From the NCBI GenBank assembly GCA_035525905.1, contig DATLDK010000158.1:1-6961 (forward strand): 6,961 nt of DNA, written 5' to 3'. The notes beneath the pieces are model-generated. The model worked only from the letters and a program-made list of their open reading frames with translations. It did no database searches and was not told where the DNA came from. Below, piece after piece: positions 1 through 5,853 of the stretch (within the stretch, counting starts at the first letter, position 1; every line of letters starts with the position of its first letter). A program made the position numbers and the translations under genes. This stretch comes from Gaiellasilicea sp035525905 (GTDB taxonomy: Bacteria > Actinomycetota > Thermoleophilia > Gaiellales > Gaiellaceae).

Positions 1-1359
1 GATGATCTTCCCCCGGAGCGGCAGGATCGCCTGGTAGGTGCGGTCGCGGCCCATCTTGGCCGAGCCGCCGGCGGAGTCGCCCTCGACGATGAAGAGCTCC
101 GCCGACTCGGGATCCTTGATCGAGCAGTCGGCGAGCTTGCCCGGCAGCGACATGCTCTCGAGCGCGCTCTTGCGGCGCGTCAGCTCGCGGGCCTTGCGCG
201 CGGCCTGGCGCGCGCGTGAGGCGGAGACGGCCTTGGTGATGATCTGCCGCGCGTCCTGAGGGTTCTCCTCGAGGAACTCGGCGAGCTTCTGGTTGACGGC
301 CGTCTTGACGAGGCTTTCGATCGGCGGGTTGCCGAGCTTCGTCTTCGTCTGGCCCTCGAACTGCGGGTTGCGCAACTTGACCGAGATGACGGCGGCGAGG
401 CCCTCGCGGACGTCCTCGCCCTCGAGGTTGTCCTCCTTCTCCTTCAGCAGGCCCTTCTCGCGCGCATACCGGTTCAGCGTTCCGGTGAGCGCCGCGCGGA
501 AGCCGGAGAGATGCGTGCCGCCCTCGTGGGTGTTGATGTTGTTGGCGAACGAGTAGACCGAGTCGACGTAGGACGAGTTCCACTGCATCGCGATCTCGAC
601 CGCGCCGTCGTCGTTCTCGGTCTCGAAGTAGACGATGTGCTTGTGGACGGTGTCCTTGGCGTCGTTCACGTAGGCGACGAAGTCCTTGATCCCGCCCTCG
701 GCGTAGAACTCGTGCCGGTCCTCGCCTTCGCGCTCGTCGATCAGGACGATCCGGAGGCCGCGGGTCAGGAACGCGGTCTCGCGCAGCCGCGTCACGAGCG
801 TCTGAGTCGAGAAGTCGACCTCCTCGAAGATCTCCGCGTCTGCAAGGAAGTGGATCGTCGTGCCGCTGTCGTCCTTGTCGGCCTTGCCGACGACCTCGAC
901 GTCGCCCAGCGGGACGCCGCGCTCGAACTCCTGGCGGTAGACCTGGCCGTCGCGGCGGACCTCGGCGACGAGTCGCTCGGAGAGCGCGTTGACGACCGAG
1001 ACGCCGACGCCGTGCAGGCCGCCGGAAACCTTGTAGCCGTCGCCGCCGAACTTGCCGCCGGCGTGCAGCTTGGTCAGGACGACCGTCATCGCGGACAGTC
1101 CCTGCTCCTCGATCAGGTCGACGGGAATGCCGCGGCCCCGGTCGCGCACGGTGACCGAATTGTCCGGATGAATGGTTACGTCGACCGAGTCGTTGTGCCC
1201 CGCGAGCGCTTCGTCGACGGCGTTGTCGACGACCTCGTAGACGAGGTGGTGGAGGCCGCGGGGACCCGTCGAGCCGATGTACATCCCGGGCCGGAGCCGA
1301 ACGGGCTCCAGACCCTCCAAAACGGTGATGTCTTTTGCGGTATATGTCGTTTCAGTCAT
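1..1359 (-). CDS. gyrB: DNA gyrase subunit B, N-terminal 453 residues (partial)
   Basis: GyrB is the ATPase subunit of DNA gyrase, which introduces negative supercoils ahead of replication forks. Reading down from ATG at 1359 gives 453 codons without a stop, running off the left edge; the family is usually about 640-800 residues, so the rest of the TOPRIM domain and the C-terminal part are outside the window. The GHKL ATPase domain is intact: RPGMYIGST (23-31), Glu42 and Asn46 in YEVVDNAVDEAL, Asp73 before GRGIP, and GGLHGVGVS (113-121). Arg136 and the QTKTKL transducer lysine region (337-342) are present. The TOPRIM motif EGDSAGGSA lies at 426-434. Residues 42, 46, 73 and 136 fall at their E. 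coli numbers, which supports this start. Residue 74, usually acidic or Asn, is Arg here. An AGGG eight bases upstream of ATG is the probable ribosome binding site. ParE or another type II subunit is possible in principle, but the origin context favours GyrB. Confidence 0.97.
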   Translation of the reverse strand, partial: MTETTYTAKDITVLEGLEPVRLRPGMYIGSTGPRGLHHLVYEVVDNAVDEALAGHNDSVDVTIHPDNSVTVRDRGRGIPVDLIEEQGLSAMTVVLTKLHAGGKFGGDGYKVSGGLHGVGVSVVNALSERLVAEVRRDGQVYRQEFERGVPLGDVEVVGKADKDDSGTTIHFLADAEIFEEVDFSTQTLVTRLRETAFLTRGLRIVLIDEREGEDRHEFYAEGGIKDFVAYVNDAKDTVHKHIVYFETENDDGAVEIAMQWNSSYVDSVYSFANNINTHEGGTHLSGFRAALTGTLNRYAREKGLLKEKEDNLEGEDVREGLAAVISVKLRNPQFEGQTKTKLGNPPIESLVKTAVNQKLAEFLEENPQDARQIITKAVSASRARQAARKARELTRRKSALESMSLPGKLADCSIKDPESAELFIVEGDSAGGSAKMGRDRTYQAILPLRGKII

Positions 1360-1360
1360 T

Positions 1361-1394
1361 AAAAAAGCCCTGCAAATAGCCATCTTGCGGGCCT
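1361..1394 (-). promoter_or_regulatory. Terminator-like hairpin with U6 tract in the gyrB leader
   Basis: Read on the minus strand, GCCCGCAA (1392-1385) pairs with TTGCAGGGC (1375-1367), giving an eight-pair stem with one bulged A and a nine-base loop. Six T residues (1366-1361) follow at once, and then the gyrB start at 1359. This is the shape of an intrinsic terminator, but it sits directly against the start codon and its 3' arm contains the AGGG that should serve as ribosome binding site. It could terminate transcripts from dciA, act as an attenuator, or hide the binding site. The fold is by eye; function is inferred. Confidence 0.5.
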
Positions 1395-1399
1395 GAGGA

Positions 1400-1408
1400 A
1401 GTGTATCA
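1400..1408 (-). promoter_or_regulatory. Possible extended -10 element for gyrB
   Basis: The minus strand reads TG-A-TACACT, a TG extension plus a hexamer matching TATAAT at four of six positions, overlapping the dciA stop codon. No good -35 is seen 16-18 bases upstream. If it is used, transcription would begin near 1393, exactly at the foot of the leader hairpin. This is a weak call that rests on that placement. Confidence 0.25.
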
Positions 1409-1894
1409 GAAAGGGTGGTCGTCACGGGGCCGGGCAGGCCCTTGAGGGGGAGCCCCTGCGAGGCTCGCCGCGGCCGCCCGCGCGACCAGCTCGCGCAGCT
1501 CCTCGTCCTCGATCCCGGCGGCGATCGCGGCACCCTGCGAGCGATGCTCGGAGCCGATCGCAGGCGCCTGCGACGGGTCCGGGCCGGGAGACTCCGGGGG
1601 TTCGCTCGGCAGCGGTCCCGGCGCGAACTTCAACGCCCGCGGTGCCTTCTCCGCCAGGTGCGAGCCAAGCTGCTCGAGGATTGTCGCGGCGAGCTTTCCA
1701 AGCTCGAACGCCCACGTCGACGAGGCGACGTTCACGTACAACGTCCCGTCCCGGGCGAGCCGCGCCGGCCACGCGTTCCGTGCCACGGTCTCGCCGACTG
1801 CGACCGCCCAGACGTGCGTGATCGCCTCGATGTCGCCGTCCGCAGGCTTGAAGCGCCCGAGCTCCTGGCGGACGTGGCGGCCGAGCCGGTCCAT
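1406..1894 (-). CDS. dciA: DUF721 / DciA family protein, probable replicative helicase-loading factor
   Basis: A 162-residue protein of the DUF721 family, whose characterised members (DciA) assist DnaB helicase at the origin in bacteria lacking DnaC or DnaI. The KH-like domain lies at about residues 5-88: conserved Trp29 and Gly34 in VWAVAVGETVARNAWP, then GTLYVNVASSTWAFEL with Trp61. A proline-, serine- and glycine-rich linker (about 91-127) follows, then a short helix-forming segment EDEELRELVARAAAASL (130-146), a candidate helicase-contact element by analogy with the disordered tails of other DciA proteins. The ATG shares one base with the recF stop (TGATG), so translation is probably coupled, with no strong ribosome binding site of its own. 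Its place between recF and gyrB matches Rv0004 of M. tuberculosis. The family assignment is firm; the helicase role is inferred from the family. Confidence 0.88.
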   Translation of the reverse strand: MDRLGRHVRQELGRFKPADGDIEAITHVWAVAVGETVARNAWPARLARDGTLYVNVASSTWAFELGKLAATILEQLGSHLAEKAPRALKFAPGPLPSEPPESPGPDPSQAPAIGSEHRSQGAAIAAGIEDEELRELVARAAAASLAGAPPQGPARPRDDHPF

Positions 1895-2952
1895 CAGCGG
1901 ATGCTCACCGCACCGGGGGTCACCTCGAGCAGCTGCGACGGCTCGAGCGGCAGCGCCTCGACGCCCGTCGTCGTCACGATCGCCTGCCCGACCGTGGCGA
2001 TCCGCTCGGCGAGCGTCCGGCGGCGTCCGGCGTCGAGCTCCGAGAGGACGTCGTCGAGGAGCACGAGCGGCTGCGCGCCACGGCGCTCGTGGAGCACCTC
2101 GGCCTCGGCGAGCAGGAGGCCGAGCACGGCGAGCCGCTGCTCGCCCTGCGACCCGAACGTGCGCAGCTCGCGCTCGCCGGAGCGAATCGTGACGTCGTCG
2201 AGATGGGGTCCGAGGCCGGTGACGCCGCGCTCGACGTCGCGATCGAGGCGCGCCTCCAGACCCGCGACGGTGGGCGGGTCGCCCGTGTAGTCGAGCGTCG
2301 CATCGGGGAGGCCAAGCTCGCCCGCGCGCTCCGCGAAGGCGTCTGCGAGGAGCCCGATCGCCTCGCGCCGCGACTCGACGAGCGCAGCTCCGAGCGAAGC
2401 GACCTGCTCCGTCCAGGGTGCGACCGCGTCCCGGGTCGAGGCGCCGAAGGAGATCCGGCGCAGCGCCGCGTTCCGTTGGCCGACGGCGGCCGCGTACTCG
2501 AGCGGCAGCGGCGCCCTCCCCGGCAGCAGCCGCCCGAGCGTCCGGTCGAAGTAGGAGCGGCGTGCGGCGGGCCCGCCCTTGACGACCGCGAGCCGGTCGG
2601 GCGTGAAGACGAGCGTCGACACCTCGCCGCGGAGCTGCTCGACCGACCGCAGCGGCGCCCCGTTCAGCTTCGCCCGCTTGCCCGACTGCTGCAGCGTCAC
2701 CTCGAGCGAGAGCGACCGGCCGTCCCGGTCACCGTCCAGCGCGACCCGAGCCCCGGCGGCGCCGAGCCGGACGAGCTGCTGGTCAGCCCGCGTCCGGGGC
2801 GAGAAGCCCTGCGTGCCGACGTGCAGCGACTCGAGCAGGTTCGTCTTGCCGGCCCCGTTCGGCCCCGTCACGAGCACGATCCCCGGCTCCAGGGCCAGCT
2901 CCAGCCGCTCGTAGGAACGGAAGTCGCGGAGCAGGACCGAGCGGACGATCAG
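1894..2952 (-). CDS. recF: DNA replication and repair protein RecF (start codon uncertain, probably CTG)
   Basis: RecF is an SMC-like ATPase that helps load RecA at single-strand gaps with RecO and RecR. Numbered from CTG at 2952 the protein has 352 residues, normal for the family. Walker A is GPNGAGKT (30-37) with Lys36, the same number as in E. coli; GPHLDDV lies at 248-254, the ABC-type signature GSQGEQR at 267-273, and Walker B LVLLDDVLSELD at 296-307. The first standard start codon in this frame is GTG at 2877, which would begin only four residues before Walker A and lose the family's first strand, visible here as SVLLRDFRSYERLELALEPG. Between the dnaN TGA (2958-2956) and 2877 there is no ATG, GTG or TTG. 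CTG at 2952 or ATC at 2949 are the only plausible starts without readthrough. Identity is certain; the start is not. Confidence 0.93.
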   Translation of the reverse strand: MIVRSVLLRDFRSYERLELALEPGIVLVTGPNGAGKTNLLESLHVGTQGFSPRTRADQQLVRLGAAGARVALDGDRDGRSLSLEVTLQQSGKRAKLNGAPLRSVEQLRGEVSTLVFTPDRLAVVKGGPAARRSYFDRTLGRLLPGRAPLPLEYAAAVGQRNAALRRISFGASTRDAVAPWTEQVASLGAALVESRREAIGLLADAFAERAGELGLPDATLDYTGDPPTVAGLEARLDRDVERGVTGLGPHLDDVTIRSGERELRTFGSQGEQRLAVLGLLLAEAEVLHERRGAQPLVLLDDVLSELDAGRRRTLAERIATVGQAIVTTTGVEALPLEPSQLLEVTPGAVSIR

Positions 2953-2955
2953 CTG

Positions 2956-4047
2956 TCAGCCGGCGAGCCTGATCGGCATGATCAGGTACGTGAAGTCTCC
3001 GGCCGTGTCCTGGAGAATCGCGGGGCGCAGCGGGTTGATCAGCTTCAGGAAGAGGTCGTCGCCGACGATCGAGTCGACCCCGTCGCGGAGGAATTCCGCG
3101 TTGAAGCCGATCACGAACTCCTCGCCCGAATAGGCGGCCGGCATCGTCTCCTGGGTCTCGCCGACGTCCTGGGTTTGCGCCGACACCGTCAGCTCGCCCT
3201 CGGCCAGGCGCAGGCGCAGCGGCGAGTTGCGCAGCGCGAGCACCGAGGCGCGGCGGACGACGTCCGCGAGCTCGGCCTTCGGCAGCGTCAGCTCGACCTC
3301 GAACACCTCCGGCAGCAGCTGCTTGTAGTTGGGGAACTGGCCGTCGATGCGGCGGGTCGTCAGCCACGCGGCTCCCGTCCCGAAGACGACGTGATTCTCG
3401 TGCACGCCGAGCTCGACCGAGTCGCCGCCTGCCAGCCGCGCCAGCTCCGTCAGCGCGCGGGCGGGGATGATCGCCTCGAGCTCCGGCGCAGCCTCACCGA
3501 GCGTCGTCTCCTTGACCGAGAGCCGGTACGAGTCGGTCGCGACCATGACGAGCTTGCCCGCCTCGAAGCGGACGAGGATCCCGGTCAGCACCGGGCGCGA
3601 CTCGTCCCGCGAAGCGGAGCGCGCGACGCGACCGATCGTGTCGAGCAGCGACTCGCGCTCGATCGCGTGCAGCTGCGCGTCGACGGCGGGCAGGCGCGGG
3701 AAGTCCTCGGCATTGAAGACGTGGAGGCGCGAGGTGTACGACCCGGAGGTGATCTGGACCGTGCCCTCCTCAGGGCGGTACTGGAGCGTGACGTCGCGCT
3801 CGGGTAGCAGGCGCGCCAGCTCGACGAGCGGCTTGCCGGGGATCACCACAGCCCCGTCGCCGTCGACCTGCGCGTCGAGCGCCGTCCGCAGCGAGAGCTC
3901 CATGTCCGTCGCGGCAAGCGTGATCGCTCCGCCTTCGGCGGCAAGCAGGATCCCGGAGAGCACCTGGACAGTGCCCCGGGTCGAGACCGCGCGCCCGACG
4001 ACGCCGAGCTTCTCGACGAGCTCGTCTCGTGCCACGGTGATCGTCAT
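2956..4047 (-). CDS. dnaN: DNA polymerase III beta sliding clamp
   Basis: DnaN forms the ring-shaped dimer that tethers DNA polymerase III and other partners to DNA. From ATG at 4047 it has 363 residues (E. coli 366) and begins MTITVARDELVEKL, the usual clamp N-terminus. Further family landmarks are ATDSYRLS in the middle domain, RIDGQFPNYKQLLP, and the C-terminal YLIMPIRLAG that helps form the partner-binding cleft. The frame stays open to ATG 4116, adding 23 acidic, glycine-rich residues. Those codons often end in A (ATA, ACA, GAA, GGA), unlike the G/C-ending codons of the gene body, so I prefer 4047, which has GGGAG five bases upstream. ATG 4116 has AAAGGA, but eleven bases away. The stop lies six bases from the likely recF start, so the two genes are probably co-transcribed. 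Confidence 0.97.
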   Translation of the reverse strand: MTITVARDELVEKLGVVGRAVSTRGTVQVLSGILLAAEGGAITLAATDMELSLRTALDAQVDGDGAVVIPGKPLVELARLLPERDVTLQYRPEEGTVQITSGSYTSRLHVFNAEDFPRLPAVDAQLHAIERESLLDTIGRVARSASRDESRPVLTGILVRFEAGKLVMVATDSYRLSVKETTLGEAAPELEAIIPARALTELARLAGGDSVELGVHENHVVFGTGAAWLTTRRIDGQFPNYKQLLPEVFEVELTLPKAELADVVRRASVLALRNSPLRLRLAEGELTVSAQTQDVGETQETMPAAYSGEEFVIGFNAEFLRDGVDSIVGDDLFLKLINPLRPAILQDTAGDFTYLIMPIRLAG

Positions 4048-4133
4048 TCCCGCTCCCGCTCCGCTCACTGTCCCTTCTTCCTCTGCGGACTCCACGCCCA
4101 CTGTCTCTATCTCCATCTTTCTTTAAATCCTTT

Positions 4134-4148
4134 CAGTAACAGTCATAG
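4134..4148 (-). promoter_or_regulatory. DnaA-trio-like stretch next to a DnaA box
   Basis: On the minus strand, the box at 4161-4153 is followed by a short C-rich spacer (CTCCC), then CTATGACTGTTACTG, then an AT-rich run. Four of the five triplets have T in the middle (CTA, CTG, TTA, CTG), resembling the complement of DnaA-trios (3'-GAT-5' repeats) described at the B. subtilis unwinding site. The arrangement box, GC-rich spacer, trios, AT-rich is right, but the match is degenerate and could be chance. Confidence 0.3.
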
Positions 4149-4152
4149 GGAG

Positions 4153-4161
4153 TGTGGACAT
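4153..4161 (-). promoter_or_regulatory. DnaA box, ATGTCCACA
   Basis: The minus strand reads ATGTCCACA, one mismatch from the actinobacterial consensus TTGTCCACA. It is the box nearest dnaN and borders the AT-rich stretch. Confidence 0.55.
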
Positions 4162-4232
4162 CGGGGAAGACGGCGCGATCCGGCTCGGTCAGCGCGTTTG
4201 CCCGGTGGGTCCAAGCGGTGGAGAAAAGGCAG

Positions 4233-4241
4233 CTTTGCACA
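4233..4241 (+). promoter_or_regulatory. Degenerate DnaA box, CTTTGCACA
   Basis: Seven of nine positions match TTATNCACA, including the CACA core. A weak site, supported by its company in the dnaA-dnaN gap. Confidence 0.35.
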
Positions 4242-4262
4242 GGCTCGAAGCGCTTTGCGGAA

Positions 4263-4271
4263 GTTTCCACA
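4263..4271 (+). promoter_or_regulatory. DnaA box-like site, GTTTCCACA
   Basis: Seven of nine positions match TTATCCACA, with the TCCACA core intact. It lies four bases beyond the dnaA stop codon. Confidence 0.45.
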
Positions 4272-4275
4272 GGAA

Positions 4276-5640
4276 TCAGCCGGCCTGCTTGATCCGCGCG
4301 GTCAGCTCCTGCACAAGGTTGTACACAGAGCGATCCTCGCGAATCATCCCCTCGATCTTCGCGTTCGCGTGCATCACGGTCGTGTGGTCGCGACCGCCGA
4401 ACTCCTTGCCGATCTTCGGCAGCGAGGAGTCCGTCAGGGCCCGGGAGAGATACATCGCTACCTGCCGCGGGTAAGCGATCGCCTGGGAGCGCTTGGCGCT
4501 GCAGAGCTCCCCGACGGTCATCCCGAAGCGGTCGGAGACCGTCTCCTGGATCCGCCGAATCGAGATCTCGACCGCCTGGCCCTGCGGGAAGACGTCCTTG
4601 AGCACGTCCTCGGCGAGCTCGACCGTCATCGGCCGGCCGGTCAGCGACGAGAAGGCGACGACGCGCGTCAGCGCGCCCTCGAGCTCGCGGATGTTCGTCG
4701 TCACGCGCTCGGCGACGTAGGTGAGCACGTCCGGGTCGGGCACGTGAATCCGATCGGTCTTCTCCTTCTTGCGCAGGATCGCGATCCTTGTCTCCAGGTC
4801 GGGCGGCTGGATGTCGGTGATCAGCCCCCACTCGAACCGCGAGCGCAGGCGCTCCTCGAGCGTCGCGATCTCCTTCGGCGGCCGGTCGGACGAGATCACG
4901 ATCTGCCGGCCCGCTTCGTAGAGGGAGTTGAAGGTGTGGAAGAACTCTTCCTGGATCCGCTCCTTGCCCTCGAAGAACTGGACGTCGTCCACGAGCAGCA
5001 CGTCGTAGGTGCGATAGCGCTGCTTGAAGCCCTCGATGCGCTTGTCGCGGAGCGAGTTGATGAAGTCGTTCATGAAGGTCTCGCTGGTGACGTAGCGCGC
5101 GGTCAGCCCGTTGCCGTGCTCGCCGATGTACTGGCCGACGGCCTGCAGCAGGTGCGTCTTGCCGAGCCCGGTGCCGCCGTAGATGAACAGCGGGTTGTAC
5201 GCCTGGGCCGGCGCCTCGGCGACGGCCAGCGCGGCCGCGTGGGCGAAGCGGTTCGACGAGCCGATCACGAACAGGTCGAAGGTGTACTTGAGGCTCATCG
5301 AGCCGCCCGTCGCCTGCTCCGGCTTGGCGCGCGGCAGCTCGAGCGGCGCCCCGTCGGCGGCCGACTCGGGCGCCTCGGCGTCGAGCACGGTCAGCTGAAC
5401 GCGGCGCTCGTGCCCGGTGGCGTCCTTGACGGCCGCGCGGATCAGGCCGAGGAAGTGGCCCTCGATCCACTCGCGCGTGAAATCGTTCGGGACGGCCAGG
5501 GTGAAGGCGTCGTCGGTGAGTGCCGCACCGCCGGCGCCGGCGAACCAGGTGCCGAACGTGGCTTCGTTGAGCGCCCCTCGGAGCCGACCGGCCACTTCAT
5601 CCCACAGGCCATCAGCAGTCAGCTCGATCTGGTGCTCCAC
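4276..5640 (-). CDS. dnaA: Chromosomal replication initiator protein DnaA
   Basis: DnaA is the AAA+ protein that binds DnaA boxes and melts the origin. From GTG at 5640 it has 454 residues (E. coli 467). Domain I (about 1-90) contains LWDEVAGRL and TFGTWF. Domain II is a linker of only about 25 residues, short compared with many actinobacterial DnaA proteins. Domain III shows Walker A GGTGLGKT (155-162), Walker B LLVDDVQF (215-222), sensor 1 ISSDRPP (249-255), an arginine-rich RLRSRFEWGL (264-273) and sensor 2 NIRELEGALTR (316-326). Domain IV carries the DNA-binding signature GGRDHTTVMHA (415-425). The frame is open to 5784, but that extension would cover the dnaA promoter (5682-5709) and a DnaA box and resembles no DnaA N-terminus, so GTG 5640 is preferred. 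AAGGGG twelve bases upstream is a loose ribosome binding site. Nearby DnaA boxes suggest autoregulation. Confidence 0.97.
   Translation of the reverse strand: MEHQIELTADGLWDEVAGRLRGALNEATFGTWFAGAGGAALTDDAFTLAVPNDFTREWIEGHFLGLIRAAVKDATGHERRVQLTVLDAEAPESAADGAPLELPRAKPEQATGGSMSLKYTFDLFVIGSSNRFAHAAALAVAEAPAQAYNPLFIYGGTGLGKTHLLQAVGQYIGEHGNGLTARYVTSETFMNDFINSLRDKRIEGFKQRYRTYDVLLVDDVQFFEGKERIQEEFFHTFNSLYEAGRQIVISSDRPPKEIATLEERLRSRFEWGLITDIQPPDLETRIAILRKKEKTDRIHVPDPDVLTYVAERVTTNIRELEGALTRVVAFSSLTGRPMTVELAEDVLKDVFPQGQAVEISIRRIQETVSDRFGMTVGELCSAKRSQAIAYPRQVAMYLSRALTDSSLPKIGKEFGGRDHTTVMHANAKIEGMIREDRSVYNLVQELTARIKQAG
4319..4327 (+). promoter_or_regulatory. DnaA box inside the dnaA 3' end, TTGTACACA
   Basis: TTGTACACA matches TTGTCCACA at eight of nine positions. 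It lies within the last codons of dnaA, about 50 bases from the cluster in the dnaA-dnaN gap, so it may belong to that group. Coding constraint could also explain it. Confidence 0.4.
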
Positions 5641-5681
5641 GCTTGCTGCCGGCCCCTTCGGTTGGCTCGTACGGAGGGGCG

Positions 5682-5709
5682 AGCATAGCAGCGCTCGAGA
5701 CCGTCTCAA
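5682..5709 (-). promoter_or_regulatory. dnaA promoter
   Basis: The minus strand reads TTGAGA (5709-5704, five of six to TTGACA), a 16-base spacer, then TATGCT (5687-5682, four of six to TATAAT) preceded by TGC, an extended -10. Transcription would start near 5675, giving a leader of about 35 bases to GTG 5640. This is the best housekeeping-type promoter seen in the window. A perfect palindrome GAGAC-C-GTCTC (5697-5707) overlaps the -35 and spacer. Confidence 0.65.
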
Positions 5710-5764
5710 CACCCCCCGATCGAGAAAAAAGCGGCAATTTGCAGGAATTTTTGCGACGCCCACT

Positions 5765-5773
5765 CTTTCCACA
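5765..5773 (+). promoter_or_regulatory. DnaA box-like site, CTTTCCACA
   Basis: Seven of nine positions match TTATCCACA. It forms the left half of the palindrome TCCACAGCTGTGGA (5768-5781). Confidence 0.5.
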
Positions 5774-5775
5774 GC

Positions 5776-5784
5776 TGTGGACAA
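5776..5784 (-). promoter_or_regulatory. DnaA box, perfect actinobacterial TTGTCCACA
   Basis: TGTGGACAA on the plus strand is exactly TTGTCCACA on the minus strand, the consensus reported for high-GC actinobacteria. It faces the box at 5765-5773 across two bases. Confidence 0.8.
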
Positions 5785-5844
5785 CCTGTGGGGGAAACGC
5801 GGCGAGGGTGCCCGTTTGCGGCTCTTTCACCAGACTGCGACATC

Positions 5845-5853
5845 TGTGGATAA
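5845..5853 (-). promoter_or_regulatory. DnaA box, perfect TTATCCACA
   Basis: TGTGGATAA on the plus strand is exactly the general consensus TTATCCACA. It lies where the -35 of the rpmH promoter would be, so DnaA bound here could affect rpmH transcription. Confidence 0.85.

Larger units (their letters stand above)
4117..4275. other. dnaA-dnaN gap with DnaA boxes and AT-rich stretch; candidate half of oriC
   Basis: The gap between dnaA and the longest possible dnaN holds three DnaA-box-like 9-mers (4153-4161, 4233-4241, 4263-4271). Beside dnaN, 4117-4147 is AT-rich for this genome (ATTTAAAGAAAG on the minus strand). Many actinobacteria have oriC between dnaA and dnaN, but those gaps are usually much longer. 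GCTTTGC is repeated directly at 4232-4238 and 4252-4258. I see no clear terminator for dnaA, so dnaA transcripts may run on into dnaN. Confidence 0.55.

Noticed and set aside
641..655. TGTGGACGG inside gyrB as a DnaA box
   Set aside because: It is a seven-of-nine match within conserved coding sequence, far from the origin cluster, and expected by chance.
511..1362. A 283-codon open frame opposite gyrB
   Set aside because: It mirrors gyrB codons as repeated Asp, Val, Leu and Arg, and has no recognisable domain.
2089..3807. A 572-codon open frame on the plus strand opposite recF and dnaN
   Set aside because: It is antisense to two certain genes, is dominated by Arg, Asp, Leu and Glu as expected from the complement of high-GC codons, and shows no family motif.
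4198..5688. A 496-codon open frame on the plus strand opposite dnaA
   Set aside because: It is antisense to dnaA with the same composition artefact; the minus strand carries all the DnaA motifs.
5641..5784. A 48-residue N-terminal extension of DnaA from ATG 5784
   Set aside because: It would translate the dnaA promoter and part of the boxes, and resembles no DnaA N-terminus; GTG 5640 gives the normal length.
5787..5795. TGTGGGGGA as a further DnaA box
   Set aside because: Only the TGTGG core fits; the other half does not match, so it is below what I would call.
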